In this document: positions 52,175-63,897 of the stretch, piece by piece
Layout: every line of letters starts with the position of its first letter
Position numbering within the stretch: position 1 is the first letter of the stretch
Assembly: GCA_021396245.1 (NCBI GenBank)
Contig: WNYE01000015.1
Span: forward strand, 62,001 to 126,000
Direction: 5' to 3'
Source of the DNA: Sporothrix humicola
Taxonomy: Eukaryota; Ascomycota; Sordariomycetes; Ophiostomatales; Ophiostomataceae
Length of the DNA stretch: 64,000 nt
Position numbers and translations under genes: made by a program
Notes under the pieces: generated by a model
What the model was told of the DNA's origin: nothing
Database searches by the model: none
What the model saw: the letters and a program-made list of their open reading frames with translations, nothing else

Positions 52175-53579
52175 CTATACCACATCTGGTAGCCGGACAG
52201 CTATGTCGCCGGACTGTGTGATGTACCGTACCCATGGCAGCGAAGGGTATTGGAGCTGGGAATGTTAGTACGTGGACATATACAAACAAATGGAGATCTA
52301 AATGTGAACTCACCTTTGGTTCTGTAATCTTCAGGTAGCGGACCTGGATTCCACTCGTAGTGAAATACGGAATCTCAAACTTGACCTGGATCGGCCGCTT
52401 GGCGCCCTTGCCTGGTGCACCCACACCGCCCATGCTGCCGCCGAAGCCGCCCGTCATGCCGCCGCCGTGCTCGTCGTCGCCGCGCACGCTCGGCAGGCCC
52501 AGCTCGGCGCGCATCAAAAACTCCTTGTTGCCGCCAAATTGCTTGATCTTCCAGACAATGGCGCTCTGCTCGGGCGCGTAGTGGACGGTGCCAATGTTGG
52601 TGCGGAATCGCGGGCTGTCGGCGTCGTCGGGGACGGGCACGATAATCTCGACATTGTTGGCCGTGCTCCTCCGCTTGAACTGCGCCTTGGCCTTGAGCAT
52701 GTACTCGATGCGGCTGCCGCTGTGCGACTCGACGACGCACTCGACCCAGATCAGCGGCTTGACCTGCGTGTTGAGGCGGTAGGACATGAGCTCGAACTCG
52801 CCGTCCGGCGGGATGAACGAGATTGTGCGGTCGTTTTCAAAGCGCGAGAGGCGCACGCACTGGTGGAACTTGACGTCCTCCATCTCAATGGCCTTGCCGC
52901 GCGTCGTGCGGCCCGTCGTCTCAAACATGACCTTGTCGTTGAGGCCCAGGCGCAGCTCGGGCATGCCCGACAGATAGCACTTCATCTTGATGGACCCCAG
53001 GATCTCGGAGCGCAGTACGTTGCCGTTGGCCGACACCAGCAGGTTGAGCGACTCAATGACGTCGAGGAACACCTCGTTTTTGCGGTAGCGGATGCCCTCA
53101 GACCGCCACGACACGGCGTTTGTCACGGCAATGGGCGGGCGCGCCTGGATCTCCAGCTTGTGCGACTCTTGTGTAATGTACTCTTGCAGGATCTTGCTCT
53201 CCGTCGTCTGTGGGTAGCCAAAGTCCATCATCTCGTCGAGCAGCTCGTAGATGATGACAAAGTTGTCGCGGATCGACTCCTCCTCGAGCGCTTTAAAGTA
53301 TTCCGTGAAGACGTCGACAATCTTGTGCAGAAACAGCAAGATCTCGGCGGCATTGGTGTTGCGTTTGGTGAGGGCAAGCAGGTAGAGGTTGTTGTGGCGG
53401 ATGTACAGGTAGTTGATGCCCTCGTGAGAAAAGCATGGCGGCACGGCCGACGACTCCTCTTCGGCCTCGCTCAGCAGAACAGGGAACTTTTCGACGGCCG
53501 ACATGGGGATGTCACCACGGTAGTTGCGGGCAAGAAGGGTCTTGCCCTTGAGGTCGAGGAAGAACACGGCGGAGGCCAT
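52175..53579 (-). CDS. APM1: AP-1 clathrin adaptor complex subunit mu
   Basis: Medium subunit of AP-1, which sorts cargo at the trans-Golgi network and endosomes by binding Tyr- and dileucine-type signals. Exons 52314-53579 and 52175-52255 (58-bp intron, GTGAGT...CCCAG) give 448 aa. The longin-like N-terminus starts MASAVFFLDLKGKTLLARNY and continues PCFSHEGINYLYIRHNNLYL. The mu homology domain begins around SWRSEGIRYRKNEVFLDVIE and includes LSGMPELRLGLNDKV. A Gly-rich loop (HGGGMTGGFGGSMGGVG) near residue 380 is common in filamentous fungi. Exon 2 provides the invariant end LPWVRYITQSGDIAVRLPDV, which the single-exon frame would miss. AP-2 mu is excluded by the N-terminal blocks. Confidence 0.96.
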
Positions 53580-56500
53580 GGTGTGTGTGAATCGTCGGAG
53601 GCGCGGACGGTCGCGACGGCACAGGGCCGGTTTAGGAGGGGAGAAGAAAGGAGGGGAAAGGAGGTCGAGTTTGAGGTTCGAGATATCGAGATGTTCAATG
53701 TGAACTGGATGCAGACAGGGGACTGAAATGCAAGATGGTCAATTGCAGTCCGGTGTGTTCGGCTGCCAAACGAGAGAGGTCGTCGGTGTCGTTGTTGTCG
53801 AGCCTCGTGAGATGTGGCCACGATGCGGTGACGTTTGGGCCTTTGTCGTCAAAAGGGACCCAGGCAGCTTAGTTTGGCGATGGCTGGCGTTGGCCCTTCA
53901 GCCCACTTCGTGTCTATCAAAGGGGAAGGAACCAGCCAAATGAACCAACCAAACGCCGCCACCAGTGGCCAACAAGCTCCAGGGGCTTCCAGGCTCCTTC
54001 CAAACCCAAACCCACCAAACTCAATACGGACAGGCAGAGGCAAACAGCTAGAGGCAAGCACGGTCCCTCACTTCGGCGCGGATTAACATCTTGGCGGGCG
54101 ATAAGATAAGAGCACGTGCCACGCACCAATCAGAACGGCGAGTGAGAACGGAGAACTCTGCATATATTTGCAGCTCGCGAAAATCTTCACTCTCTTTCCT
54201 TCTCTTCTCTTTCTTTTCTCTCCTCAACGCGTTCTCTAGACAGTGCAGCCCATCTTTTGCCGTGCGACCTGACCAAGCATTTTGCCTGGTTCTAACTGCC
54301 TTTGCGGTCGTGGATGAAGTCTGCGATAATGCAACGCTGAGAAGGAGAGAATTAACTTTCAAACGGTTCCATTAAGAGCTGCCTGAGCATTTACACGCAT
54401 CCGCGTCCATTGCTTCGTGCGGCGTCAGAGGAACCGGACATCTGAGCAACAACCCGAATGCGAACCTGGAGAGAAGAGGAGGGATAAGGGAGATCCGGAT
54501 TGATACGGTATCGGGCCGCAATCATATGCTTCGAAGGGGATTTGATGCGATTTGATGAGATTCGATACTTGACACGAGTCGAACCGACGGCCCATACGCC
54601 GGCCTTGTTGGCGCGTTGCGTACCGAGTGGTACAGATCTGCACGTGCAGATATTCAGATGTTTGCCTTCTGCTCGCCTCTATCTATTCTCAATAGACGAC
54701 GGAATATGCCATGCGGGCATGCGATATACATATGAGATATGGCGAGATGCAGAGTACTAAGTACGTTGCACACGTCGCACATCTCGTTCTCGTTTCGACA
54801 GAGTGCAACACTAGAGAGTAACGTCGACTCTACTTTGCATGTGCCGGCGCCAGTTTCGCCATTTCGCAGTTGGGCAACCGCAATATGGCAGCCGCAAATG
54901 CAAGTGCGATTGCAATAAATGCCTTCCCTACAAGAAGCCGTCGTTCTCCCCCGCGATGAAAGATGCATTGGCACGGAGCAACAAGTCGCCGAGGAAAACC
55001 AGAGTCGAACCGACGGGCCTCGTGGCCAAGAGCCAGGACCATGCCCAGAACCAGAAATAGACGATGGCACAGAATAGGAAAAGAGGGGAGATGATTAGAA
55101 GACGAGACGAACGTGGTACAGGCGCAAGCGATCTCACGGCGTTCCCTATCTTTAATGCTGCCAAAGCGCAAGGGAGCAAGCACCTCATATTCTCAAACGC
55201 TCCTTCCCTTCCTTCGTCGGGTTGCACCAGATATACGCACCGCGGAATGCGTCCTACGTAAGCTGATCAGATAGGCGATGAGGAGGACAAAGTTAAGAGA
55301 AGGAACGAACAAAAGGCTTCAGTCTCCAGACGCCCAGCATATGAATCCGCGCACTCTAGCATAACGCGGAAACATGACCGCTTTTTATGAAAAAGGAACG
55401 AAAGGAACAATATGGGTCCTTGTTCGCTTCGAAGCGTCTTCGTTGTTGTGGGCTGTATTGAAAAAGAGACGCAAAGGGCAAAAAAGAGAGGGATATTGAG
55501 CCTACGTTTTGGATACGCGCTGCGAATTGGCCTGCTTATGAGAGACCTCACCTTTGCAGCCTGGCATGTGAAAATACTTGGCTTTCAGCGGCGCCGTTTG
55601 CCAGAAAAGGCAGGGGCGCGGCAACACGGTTATCCTATTGGAAATTTGCTGGATCTGGGAGGCGCTGAAGCAAGCGCTTTAGGGGCTGGAAGTATCTTTT
55701 TACAGCGCCTTGGGTGCATCCCGCAATACGGCTGCCCCGTCTCGTCGCATTTTACAGCCAACCACGGAGAACGGATCATAAGGGACACCCCCTGCCGTTC
55801 AGAGGCTAGGAGAGGCTCTATCGCCCGTTAGCTCGTGTTTCAATGCTCATGGGGTGCATTGGGGTGGGTTTTCTTTTGTCGATTTGTCGTGTGCAGGTGG
55901 CAGCCACGGGTTGAATGGATTTTGGCATGTGCTTTGTTCCCTGTGGCGTATTTACAGTGGTGGGATACCAGCATGACGAGAGATCTCACCAGTTTTTGCC
56001 AGAAAAAGAAGTCACAGATTGACGTTGACTTTGGCTCCTGCCCAGGGAGTCCAGGCTCCAAGCTGCTGACCTAGCTGACAGAATCCCCCGCCCTTTCCTT
56101 CTCCTCTCTGCCTCTGTCTGCGGAATAAAGACAAAGGAGGCAAGTGCTTCGTCAATACACAGTCGTCCCCCTTTGCCCTTTGCCCTTGTGTGCTTGTGCG
56201 CTTCTCTTTTTGCCTTTGCGTTTTGCCGTTCGCTGTCGCCGGTCTGGATGTGTTTGCCATTGCTCCAGCCGAGGATGGAACTCCAAAGTGCACAGCGCAA
56301 AGCCGACCCGTCCAATGCGAAGGCGTCCCCAGGGTATTGCACAATTGCACACGTCCAAGTCTGACCACTCTGTTGGTGTTGGTTACAGTCGTGTCAAATG
56401 TTCAAGTGCTTGCCGTCTTTCGCTTCCCAACATTTTTTTTCTTCTATATTTGCCTTCACCGTGGAAAGCAGCCGACGTGCTCATAAAACACATGTTTATT

Positions 56501-58169
56501 GGCATTGGTTCTGTGCATGATGCGTGATTTGTGTTGTTTCTCGTGAGATCCGTCAGTCGCACCTGCACTCTTCGTCACTTTTGCGCATTTCCCCATTTGT
56601 ATGACACGTTTGGGACAGAAAGCGGGCCCTTGCCCCTCTCGTGGCCGCCTGTATTTAACTTTACAGGGGGGTTATTACGTGTTGGAACCTGGCATCCAGG
56701 AGCCAAGGGCGTTCTTGGGCAGGCGCAGGAGATCATATTCCGGGCAGTCCAAAAGTAAAACGTCAATAGAAAACGACACAGTAGAAGGCGACTAAAGGGA
56801 GTTCAAGAGACAAAAGGAAGAAGAAAAGAAGAAAAAGGCTCGAAAAAAGAACCCAGTTCCAGCGCCTGTGCCTGCCGGATTTCATGCGGACTATCTTCGC
56901 GCGGTAATCTTAACGCTATTACGTCCTTGTTGGGTTTACAGCACATCTTCTCACCCCCAAAAGCCTCAGCTCGTGTCAGATGCTGCAGTTACTCAGTGCG
57001 CTGTGCTGTCCCCTCCCGTCAACCACGGAGACGTTTTGCTGCTAATAATACAGACAAGACGGCAGCTGACGGCTATGGGTTTTGTCAATTGCGGTGCGGG
57101 CCCCACATGGGAAGCCGTTGGCGCTTTCCGGTTTTGTGTCTCTGAATAATAAAGAAATACTTGAATGCCTGCGGTACTTGGGAGTGAGCAGCGCTGGCCT
57201 GCATCGTTCCTGCCTGTTGAGTGTCATCCCAGTGTCACTTTTCCTCTCACATGAAAGAACGACACAAGAAACTGCAAGTCCCCTACTGGATTCGGACTAG
57301 TGCGCCCCCCAACAGTAAATAGCGAGCCCGGCTACTGATTTTCTGTACCGCGCGGGCGAATCGTGCTTGCCCGTTTGCACGCTGCACCATCCCCTGACGT
57401 CCCTTAGCCGGGGTGGCCACAGCGCACTTGCCTTGTCCGCCAACCAGCGCCAGGAGAAACCACGCCCCAGGAAGGTTCCACCCTGCATCTCGACTCCTTG
57501 TCGGGGCGTTTTGCACGTGCAAGTGTGGGAAGTGTGGAAGTGAGAGAATCGACACCCAGACGTTTCCCATTCCCAGAAAAGAAAGCCCAGACCCGTCAAA
57601 AGAGCAAAACGGGGGCACAATCCCCTCTCCCACCACTACAGACGACAAACCAGACTGCAACCACCACCACCCCCATCCCATCGGCTCTTTCCCTCCTCGT
57701 GGGTTGCCTTTCTTCGTTTCCCCCCATCTTTCTTGTCGCCTCTCTTTCCCATTCGCACTCTTTATTTTCTTGTCTCAACAAAATCCCATACACACCAAAA
57801 AAGAAACAAAACCGACGAAACAGGGTGTCTCATTCCCACGACATTCTTTGCTTCCTCACACCCTGAACAGCGAATATAACGGGGCTTGACGCCGACGACC
57901 CTGACGACAGCCTAGAAGTTTTATTTAATCGACAATTTCCTTGGATTGAGCGACGACAGGGCCTCAGTTCCTACTGGGCAAAATCGTTGGGATAATTATC
58001 GACGATATCATTCCTTTTCAGCGAGACAGCGTCGCTTTTTTCTCGACGAACTCTCCGATTGCCTTCTTGCCTTGTCCATTGCCGCCTGACGACCGTTCCG
58101 GCCGACGACCACAGCCGTCTTCCACTCTTTTTATTCGGACACAGCGGAGTAGATTGAGACTGTTCTGTC
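53580..58169. other. Long gene-free region upstream of the Opi1-like gene
   Basis: About 4.6 kb. It holds the AP-1 mu promoter, two copies of gagtcgaaccgacgg (54576-54590, 55002-55016), and several open frames of 70-160 codons (for example plus 55412-55831 and minus 54654-55070) without recognisable protein sense. From 57.4 kb the plus strand is CT-rich leader-type sequence. tRNA folding was considered around the two repeats and not found. Confidence 0.45.
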
Positions 58170-58211
58170 ATGCGTTGCGATTCGACGACTATTGCCCAAC
58201 CGCTCGTCTAG
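58170..58211 (+). promoter_or_regulatory. uORF in the leader of the Opi1-like gene
   Basis: ATG 58170, 13 codons (MRCDSTTIAQPLV), TAG 58209-58211, ending 97 nt before the main ATG. It is likely within the transcript because the CT-rich leader extends upstream of it. Confidence 0.5.
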
Positions 58212-58308
58212 ATCTCCCGACGGCAATCGACAAACGAGGCTGAGCCACGAAGCTTCGCTTCCTTAATTTCGTATCGTAGTCCGACCGACGACCCTCGCTT
58301 CTTTACCC

Positions 58309-60270
58309 ATGACGCCGCCTGCACACACCGGCCCTGGTGACGTCGCCCGGTCTGGGGCCGTCGACTTTACTGCGTCCCTCGACCGCAAGGTCCGCGACCT
58401 GCCTTCCTACTCTCCGCCCACGTACTCCACACCAAAGTCGCCAGACATGCAGCATTCGTCACCAGACGTTAAGGTGCTGCCGTTCCGCGAGCTCAATTCT
58501 GACCAACTCCCACAACTCCCACCCATTCAGACCAAACAAGACCGCGACAATGCAGAGTCACGGCACCGGACGCTGCCGTCCATCTCGTCCGTTACAGGCT
58601 CGGTGGCCAGCTCAGTAACGGGCGGTGCGGCCGACTCGATCACTGATGTCTCCTCGCCAACGGCATCGACTGCAGGTGGTGCATCCACCCCGACTCCATC
58701 CGTGAACCACTGGCCCAGTCTCAACCCTCTGACCGCATACTATACCCCTGGTCATATTCAGTCGTCCGCCGACTCGCCTCTGCGGATGGATGTTGATGCA
58801 AGCAGCACGAGTTCAGGCCCAATTAGTGCCATGTCGCCCGACGGACGTTCGGGTATCCGGGCTGCTAGCGTCAGCCTCGAGGACCCGGATGTTCGTATGG
58901 CAGCTGAAGCATTGGGCGACCTGCGCGCCGATTTTGTCTCATCGCCGCCGGCCCGCTCGTCTCCTCTTCCCGGTAACAACGGAAACTCGGAGCCGCTTTT
59001 GTCATTATTGACGACATCCCACCCTCTCATTGCCAAGACCGTCGAGGGCACATCGTCTGTCTACAACACATCCAAGAACTTCTCACCACGATTCAAGTCC
59101 GGTGCCGAGTACGTCGAAGGCTACCTGACGCCCATTGGCAACACGATCAACAATGTCAGCAGAGCAACAGGCGTCGAAGGTGGTGTGCGGTGGTTCCTTG
59201 GCGGTCGGCGGAGGCACCAGTCCGGCGAGGGCGAATCGGGCAAGCACAGCTTCTATAAGAGACGCAAGATGGACCCGCGGAGGGGACGCGGCAACGGCGC
59301 CGACTCCCAGCATGGCCCTACGTCTGTGGCCGGCAAGAACGATGTCAATGCAGCGCCAACACGCGACGCCCGAGGTGATGGTTACGATCAGGCAGAGGAC
59401 CGCCGCCTGTCCATGAGCACAGTCGAGACACTCCCCGCATACGACGACCACCGGTCGCCGGACTATACCGAGTCGGAGGGTACGTCGCTGATGACCATTG
59501 AGTCGGCGGGCTCCATCGACAGTGTTGCCACCGGCAACAGCTCGTCTCAGCAAGAACAGAACCAGCAGCAGGCAGCATGGCCGTCGCGTGTCATGATGTC
59601 CACGTCTGGACTGAGTGTTGCCATGAGCGAGGAGAGTTTGCGCAGTCTCAAGTATTGTTTGAACTGGTTGCGCTGGGCCAACGGCAGTATTGACAAGGTC
59701 ATCGAGTCGTTGAAGGAGGCTGTCGACCAGTACGACGCACACGCTGCCGCCGCCGTCGCCGCCAGCCAGGCCGGTGATGGCGAGGCTGCTGCTGCATCGC
59801 AGGCTGCCGACGCCCAGGCCCAGCGTAACGAGCTTGCTGCCCGCATTTCTTCGCTGCGTGGCGATCTTTTGAAGACTCTGCGCGGCGCCGTCGACACCGT
59901 GTCCAAGTACGCCGGTGGTGCTCTGCCGGACAATGCTCGTGTCCTCGTCCGCCGCCACCTCACCAGCCTGCCCGCACGGTTCCGCCTTGCCAACCAGGCT
60001 GAGGCATCAGCCGCCGAAGCCAACGGCGGACGTCCTGCTACTGACAAGGAGGTCCGCGAGGGCGCACAGCGCGTGCTGGTGCTGGCCAAGGAGGGCCTCG
60101 ACATGATGTCCCAGGTCAGCGGTGTGCTCGATGGTACGATTGTGAGCGCCGAGGCGTGGTGCGAGCGGCTGGGCAAGAAGAAGCCGACCGACATCAAGAC
60201 CACCCCTGCCAACCAGGCTGCGGCAACGCCTGTCTCGACCGAGGCTGACGGCGACGTTGTCATGCAGTAG
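58309..60270 (+). CDS. Opi1-family transcriptional regulator (CCG-8-like)
   Basis: Single exon, 653 aa. The N-terminal half is disordered Ser/Pro-rich sequence with LPSYSPPTYSTPKS and short conserved HWPSLNPLTAYYTPGHIQSS. A helical block follows (VEGTSSVYNTSKNFSPRFKS, GAEYVEGYLTPIGNTI), then a basic nuclear-type signal KRRKMDPRRGRG. The Opi1 domain is at about residues 435-610, starting MSEESLRSLKYCLNWLRWAN and including RVLVRRHLTSLPARFRLANQ. Yeast Opi1 represses phospholipid genes in response to phosphatidic acid; the Neurospora relative is clock-controlled gene 8. Which role applies here is inference. A Gln/Ala-rich stretch and Ala repeats are insertions. The leader has a uORF. Confidence 0.88.
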   Translation: MTPPAHTGPGDVARSGAVDFTASLDRKVRDLPSYSPPTYSTPKSPDMQHSSPDVKVLPFRELNSDQLPQLPPIQTKQDRDNAESRHRTLPSISSVTGSVASSVTGGAADSITDVSSPTASTAGGASTPTPSVNHWPSLNPLTAYYTPGHIQSSADSPLRMDVDASSTSSGPISAMSPDGRSGIRAASVSLEDPDVRMAAEALGDLRADFVSSPPARSSPLPGNNGNSEPLLSLLTTSHPLIAKTVEGTSSVYNTSKNFSPRFKSGAEYVEGYLTPIGNTINNVSRATGVEGGVRWFLGGRRRHQSGEGESGKHSFYKRRKMDPRRGRGNGADSQHGPTSVAGKNDVNAAPTRDARGDGYDQAEDRRLSMSTVETLPAYDDHRSPDYTESEGTSLMTIESAGSIDSVATGNSSSQQEQNQQQAAWPSRVMMSTSGLSVAMSEESLRSLKYCLNWLRWANGSIDKVIESLKEAVDQYDAHAAAAVAASQAGDGEAAAASQAADAQAQRNELAARISSLRGDLLKTLRGAVDTVSKYAGGALPDNARVLVRRHLTSLPARFRLANQAEASAAEANGGRPATDKEVREGAQRVLVLAKEGLDMMSQVSGVLDGTIVSAEAWCERLGKKKPTDIKTTPANQAAATPVSTEADGDVVMQ

Positions 60271-61825
60271 GTGGACTGTCTTCCATCAAATTCCAACATC
60301 TAGCATTCAACATCTTTTCTTTTTTTTTTGTAGCGATATCTTGATGCATTGATTTGCATCCATTCTTTACATGATCTTTCCTTTTCATTGTCATCTTTCT
60401 TTTCTTTTCATTTGTCTTATACTGGTTTTTGGCTCCAACCTTGTTCATTTTCTGTTTCATTTCCTTATTTTCTTCTTATTTTGCTACTTATTTCCTTTGT
60501 CATATATCTCGTCCTCTCGGTCTCTACCTTCAAGTCATACCCCTTGGTTGTTTTTCTTCTTTTCCTTTTTTAATTGACGGAATTGTCTCTTTTGTCTCTC
60601 TGGGTTTTCTCTGTTTTACGATATTCTGATTTTCTATGGTGCAACTGGCTTTTCTTTTCTTTTTATTTTATTTTTCACTTTCGTTTTATATTTCATCTCA
60701 TTTACTTTAAAAAAATTATAAAATTATCAACAGATGTCTTAATTTCTCTTGCTTTTTTATACCTTTTATTTCATGTTAATCTGTGTCTTTCTTTTTGTCT
60801 TTCGATACTTGTCTTCCTTATCAAAATGGTAGATCTGGTGAAAGGAGCCTTGTTAGCAATCAATAGAATCGTATTTGAAAAAAATACCTGCAAAGTAAAC
60901 ACGAGCACAAGTCCCCATAGAAACGAGTTTATGCATCAATTCCACATATGTCGCAATGGTGACTATTCTCACCCAAGAGAAGGATCACAAATGAAGCAAA
61001 CTGCAACAATTCAAGGCAGCACTGGCCCTTTCGTCCAATACGAGTCTTTTTCAATTGGCATTCCCCTCGTTTCCATTCATCGACTCCTGGATCGAACCAA
61101 TTCAAACCAAACAACCCCCCTAAAAGTTGCTTTTTCAGCCGGCTTGGCTTGGCTTTTGTCCACAGCCCACTCACAAGTCCACTCTTTTTTCACACAGCCG
61201 CACTGTCGTTTGAGTAGCCCATTTGTGAATGCCGCATTGTCTGTTGTCCGCCATTTCCATTCTCCATTCTCCTGATGCCTGTTCTGCCTTACGAGCAGCC
61301 TCACCAGATTTCACTTATTCTCCTTATTTTCCTTATTTGATGCTAGTCGTTCACGATTGAGGAGCTAAGCTGCCTGTTCCTTGCTTTAGTGCAGGGGACT
61401 CGAAAAGAATGTTGAACGGTAAAGGTGAGAAGGGACTGAAAATGGACCAACAAAAAAGCTCGAGCTTAAGAGCTGAAGCCGTTTAGATCGACCACGCTGC
61501 CTAGAATGGGACAAGAGGGGAAGGATGCGAAACCGGCAAGATGTCGTAGGGGGCACTTTCTTTGTGACGATAATTTTGGATAGCTCCTTCCTGAACAAAG
61601 TGTAGGAATTGTTGAATGTTTAAATACTCCATTGTCGCTCTTTCACTTTCGTCTGAGTTGCGATACTTGCAATTGCACCCGTCGCGCCTTCCTCTTCTTT
61701 ATTGACTCTCCGACAGCTTCCTTCCCCAGAGCTTCCCCCCTGAGCGCTCCTTTGGTCGCACCCACCCCACTACAGCTTACATCTTCCGGTAGATCTACGT
61801 CGTATCTTCCACACATCACCTACAC
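60271..61825. other. Intergenic, T-rich
   Basis: 3' flank of the Opi1-like gene (very T-rich on the plus strand to 60830), then the promoter and leader of the DUF4246 gene. Open frames here follow base skew; none supported. Confidence 0.45.
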
Positions 61826-63897
61826 ATGGGTGGCATGATGTCGACGACTGAAAAGAAACCCACCGGCGCCGAGGCCTCTGCCGAGGATGCCAACCGCGTC
61901 AAGCTGCCCGGCTTTGGTCTGCCCCGCGATGCCGGCTGGTACGATAGCGACAAGCGGTTCCCGCATGCGCTCGAAGGCGAAGGCCGTGGCGCGCTGAGCA
62001 AGGGCGTCTTTTTGCGCGAACGGCGCATGCTGGAGTTTATGAACAGCATCACGGACAAGCCCGAGTGGGAGCGCAAGGTGTTTGACGAGGAGATTGTGGG
62101 CAAGTGGCGCAACGAGTGCAAAGAGAAGCCCAATGTCGAGCACGACGACGTCTTCATGTCGGAAGCGATGTTTGACAATGTACGGACCGTCCCTACTTGA
62201 CTTTCCCTTTCTTTATTTTCTTTCTTTCTTTTTTTCTTTCTTTTTTCCTCTTCTTCCTCTCCCTATGATAGCATACTAACCTACTGCAGTGCGTCAAGGA
62301 ACTTCGGGACAAGGCCGAACGCTTCAAGAAGACGGGCTTTGTCACGGCACACGACGCCGAGCTCACAGTCGTTAAGTCGGACACTGCCATTTCCGATGAG
62401 CTCTTGGCTGGGCTGCGCGAGCATGTGGCCAAGCTCGAGGACGTGCCGGAGCACAAGAAGGACTGGCACCCGGGCACCGACAAGCAGGTGCTGGACCTGC
62501 TGCACCCATCGCTGTTCCCCGTCGTTTTCGGCCTCACCCGCGCGTTGAAGACGGGCACCGTGCCCCTGGAAGACTGCATAGCCTACACGGGCCGTGGCGA
62601 GGTTACCGGTGACGGTAAGTTGGAACAATTCGACTGGGGGATTGACGTCGGCCAGAAGCATGACCTGTACCAGTGGCTGCCGTCGGACGTGAAGCTGTCC
62701 GAGGACGGCTCGGCCAAGATCACGAGCTACATCAACAATCTGCACCCGCGCGACCACAAGGAGCTGTATGGCGTGCTCGAGAAGTTTGTGGCTGCCTCCG
62801 TGCCGTTGTGGGAGGAGGCGCTTACGCCCTATGGCGACCGCCGTCGTTTCCCACTGACGAACACAGACGACGACGAAGACTTTATTATTCCAGAGGGCAT
62901 CGTCTACCAGATCCCCCGTGCGGACGGCAACGGCTTCCATGGCGACGGCGAAGGCGACGCCGACAGCACGGGCGAGCCCGAGGACGACGACTGGCAGTAC
63001 GAACAGGAGTACTATGACTGGAAGGAGCAGCACCGCATTCTCCAGTTCCCCGAGCCGGCCGACTTTGTGCCCTTTGACGAGCAGACCAAGGAGGTCGAGC
63101 GTGTGCATCTGAAGCCATCCGCCGACACGCCCAGCAAGTTCCCCGAGGGCCTCCAGGTCATCTTCAAGCTGGCCAACATTCACCTGACGCCCGAGAAACC
63201 GAACTACGAGGGTGGCAGCTGGCACATTGAAGGCACACTGTCGGAACACATCTGCGCCACCGCCCTATACTATTATGACGAGGAAAACATCACGACCAGC
63301 CGCCTGTCCTTCCGCCAGGGTATCGACGAGGAAGAACTGATGATGATACCCGCTCAGAGTGCCTTCGCGAGCCTCGAGGCCTACATTGGCGTCGAGCAAG
63401 AGGGTGTCGCCGTGCAAGACGTCGGCAGCGTGGTGACTCGCCAGGGCCGGTTGCTGGCCTTCCCCAACGTCCTGCAGCACCGCGTCGGCTCGTTTGAGCT
63501 CAAGGACAAGACCAAGCCGGGCCACCGCAAGATCCTGGCCATGTTCCTGGTCGACCCGCACGTCCGCATTCTGTCGTCGGCCAACGTGCCGCCGCAGCGC
63601 AAGGATTGGTGGTCCGAGCATGTCCACAACACAAACGCGCTCTCGCGCCTGCCGACGGAGCTTTTCACGCAGGTCATTGACATGGTCGACGACTTCCCCA
63701 TGTCGTGGGACCAGGCCCTGGAGGTCCGTGAGAAGCTGATGGAGAAGCGCAGTGCTTTTGTTGAGGAACAAGAGGGCGTGATCAACGAAGTAAGTGTCAC
63801 CCGCCTGCCCTTCCCGCGTACCAAGGATCAGAAGGGATGAGAATGGCCCAAAACTAACAATTTCCTCTAGTACACCTTTAATTTCTGCGAGCATTAG
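61826..63897 (+). CDS. DUF4246 family protein, possible 2-oxoglutarate oxygenase fold
   Basis: Exons 61826-62179, 62290-63789 and 63871-63897 join in frame to 626 aa (introns 110 and 81 bp). The N-terminal region (LPGFGLPRDAGWYDSDKRFP, ERRMLEFMNSITDKPEWERK) and the core (EDDDWQYEQEYYDWKEQHRI, LQVIFKLANIHLTPEKPNYE) match the fungal DUF4246 pattern I recall. The core then reads GGSWHIEGT, and about 90 residues on NVLQHRVGSFEL...GHRKILAMFLVDP. HxE, a later His and Arg in that order suggest the double-stranded beta-helix Fe(II)/2-oxoglutarate site; this is inference. The tiny last exon (YTFNFCEH) is supported by the GTAAGT donor and a CTCTAG acceptor. Alternative ATGs are at 61838 and 61841. Confidence 0.9.

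Noticed and set aside
52467..53726. 419-codon open frame antisense to AP-1 mu
   Set aside because: Shadow of the well-supported APM1 exon; no recognisable protein features.
54560..54620. Possible tRNA gene from a GGTTCGACTC-like B box
   Set aside because: The T-arm stem does not pair and no acceptor or anticodon stem can be drawn; the same holds for the copy near 55002.
62281..63249. 322-codon minus-strand frame over the DUF4246 gene
   Set aside because: Runs antisense through a spliced, conserved coding exon.
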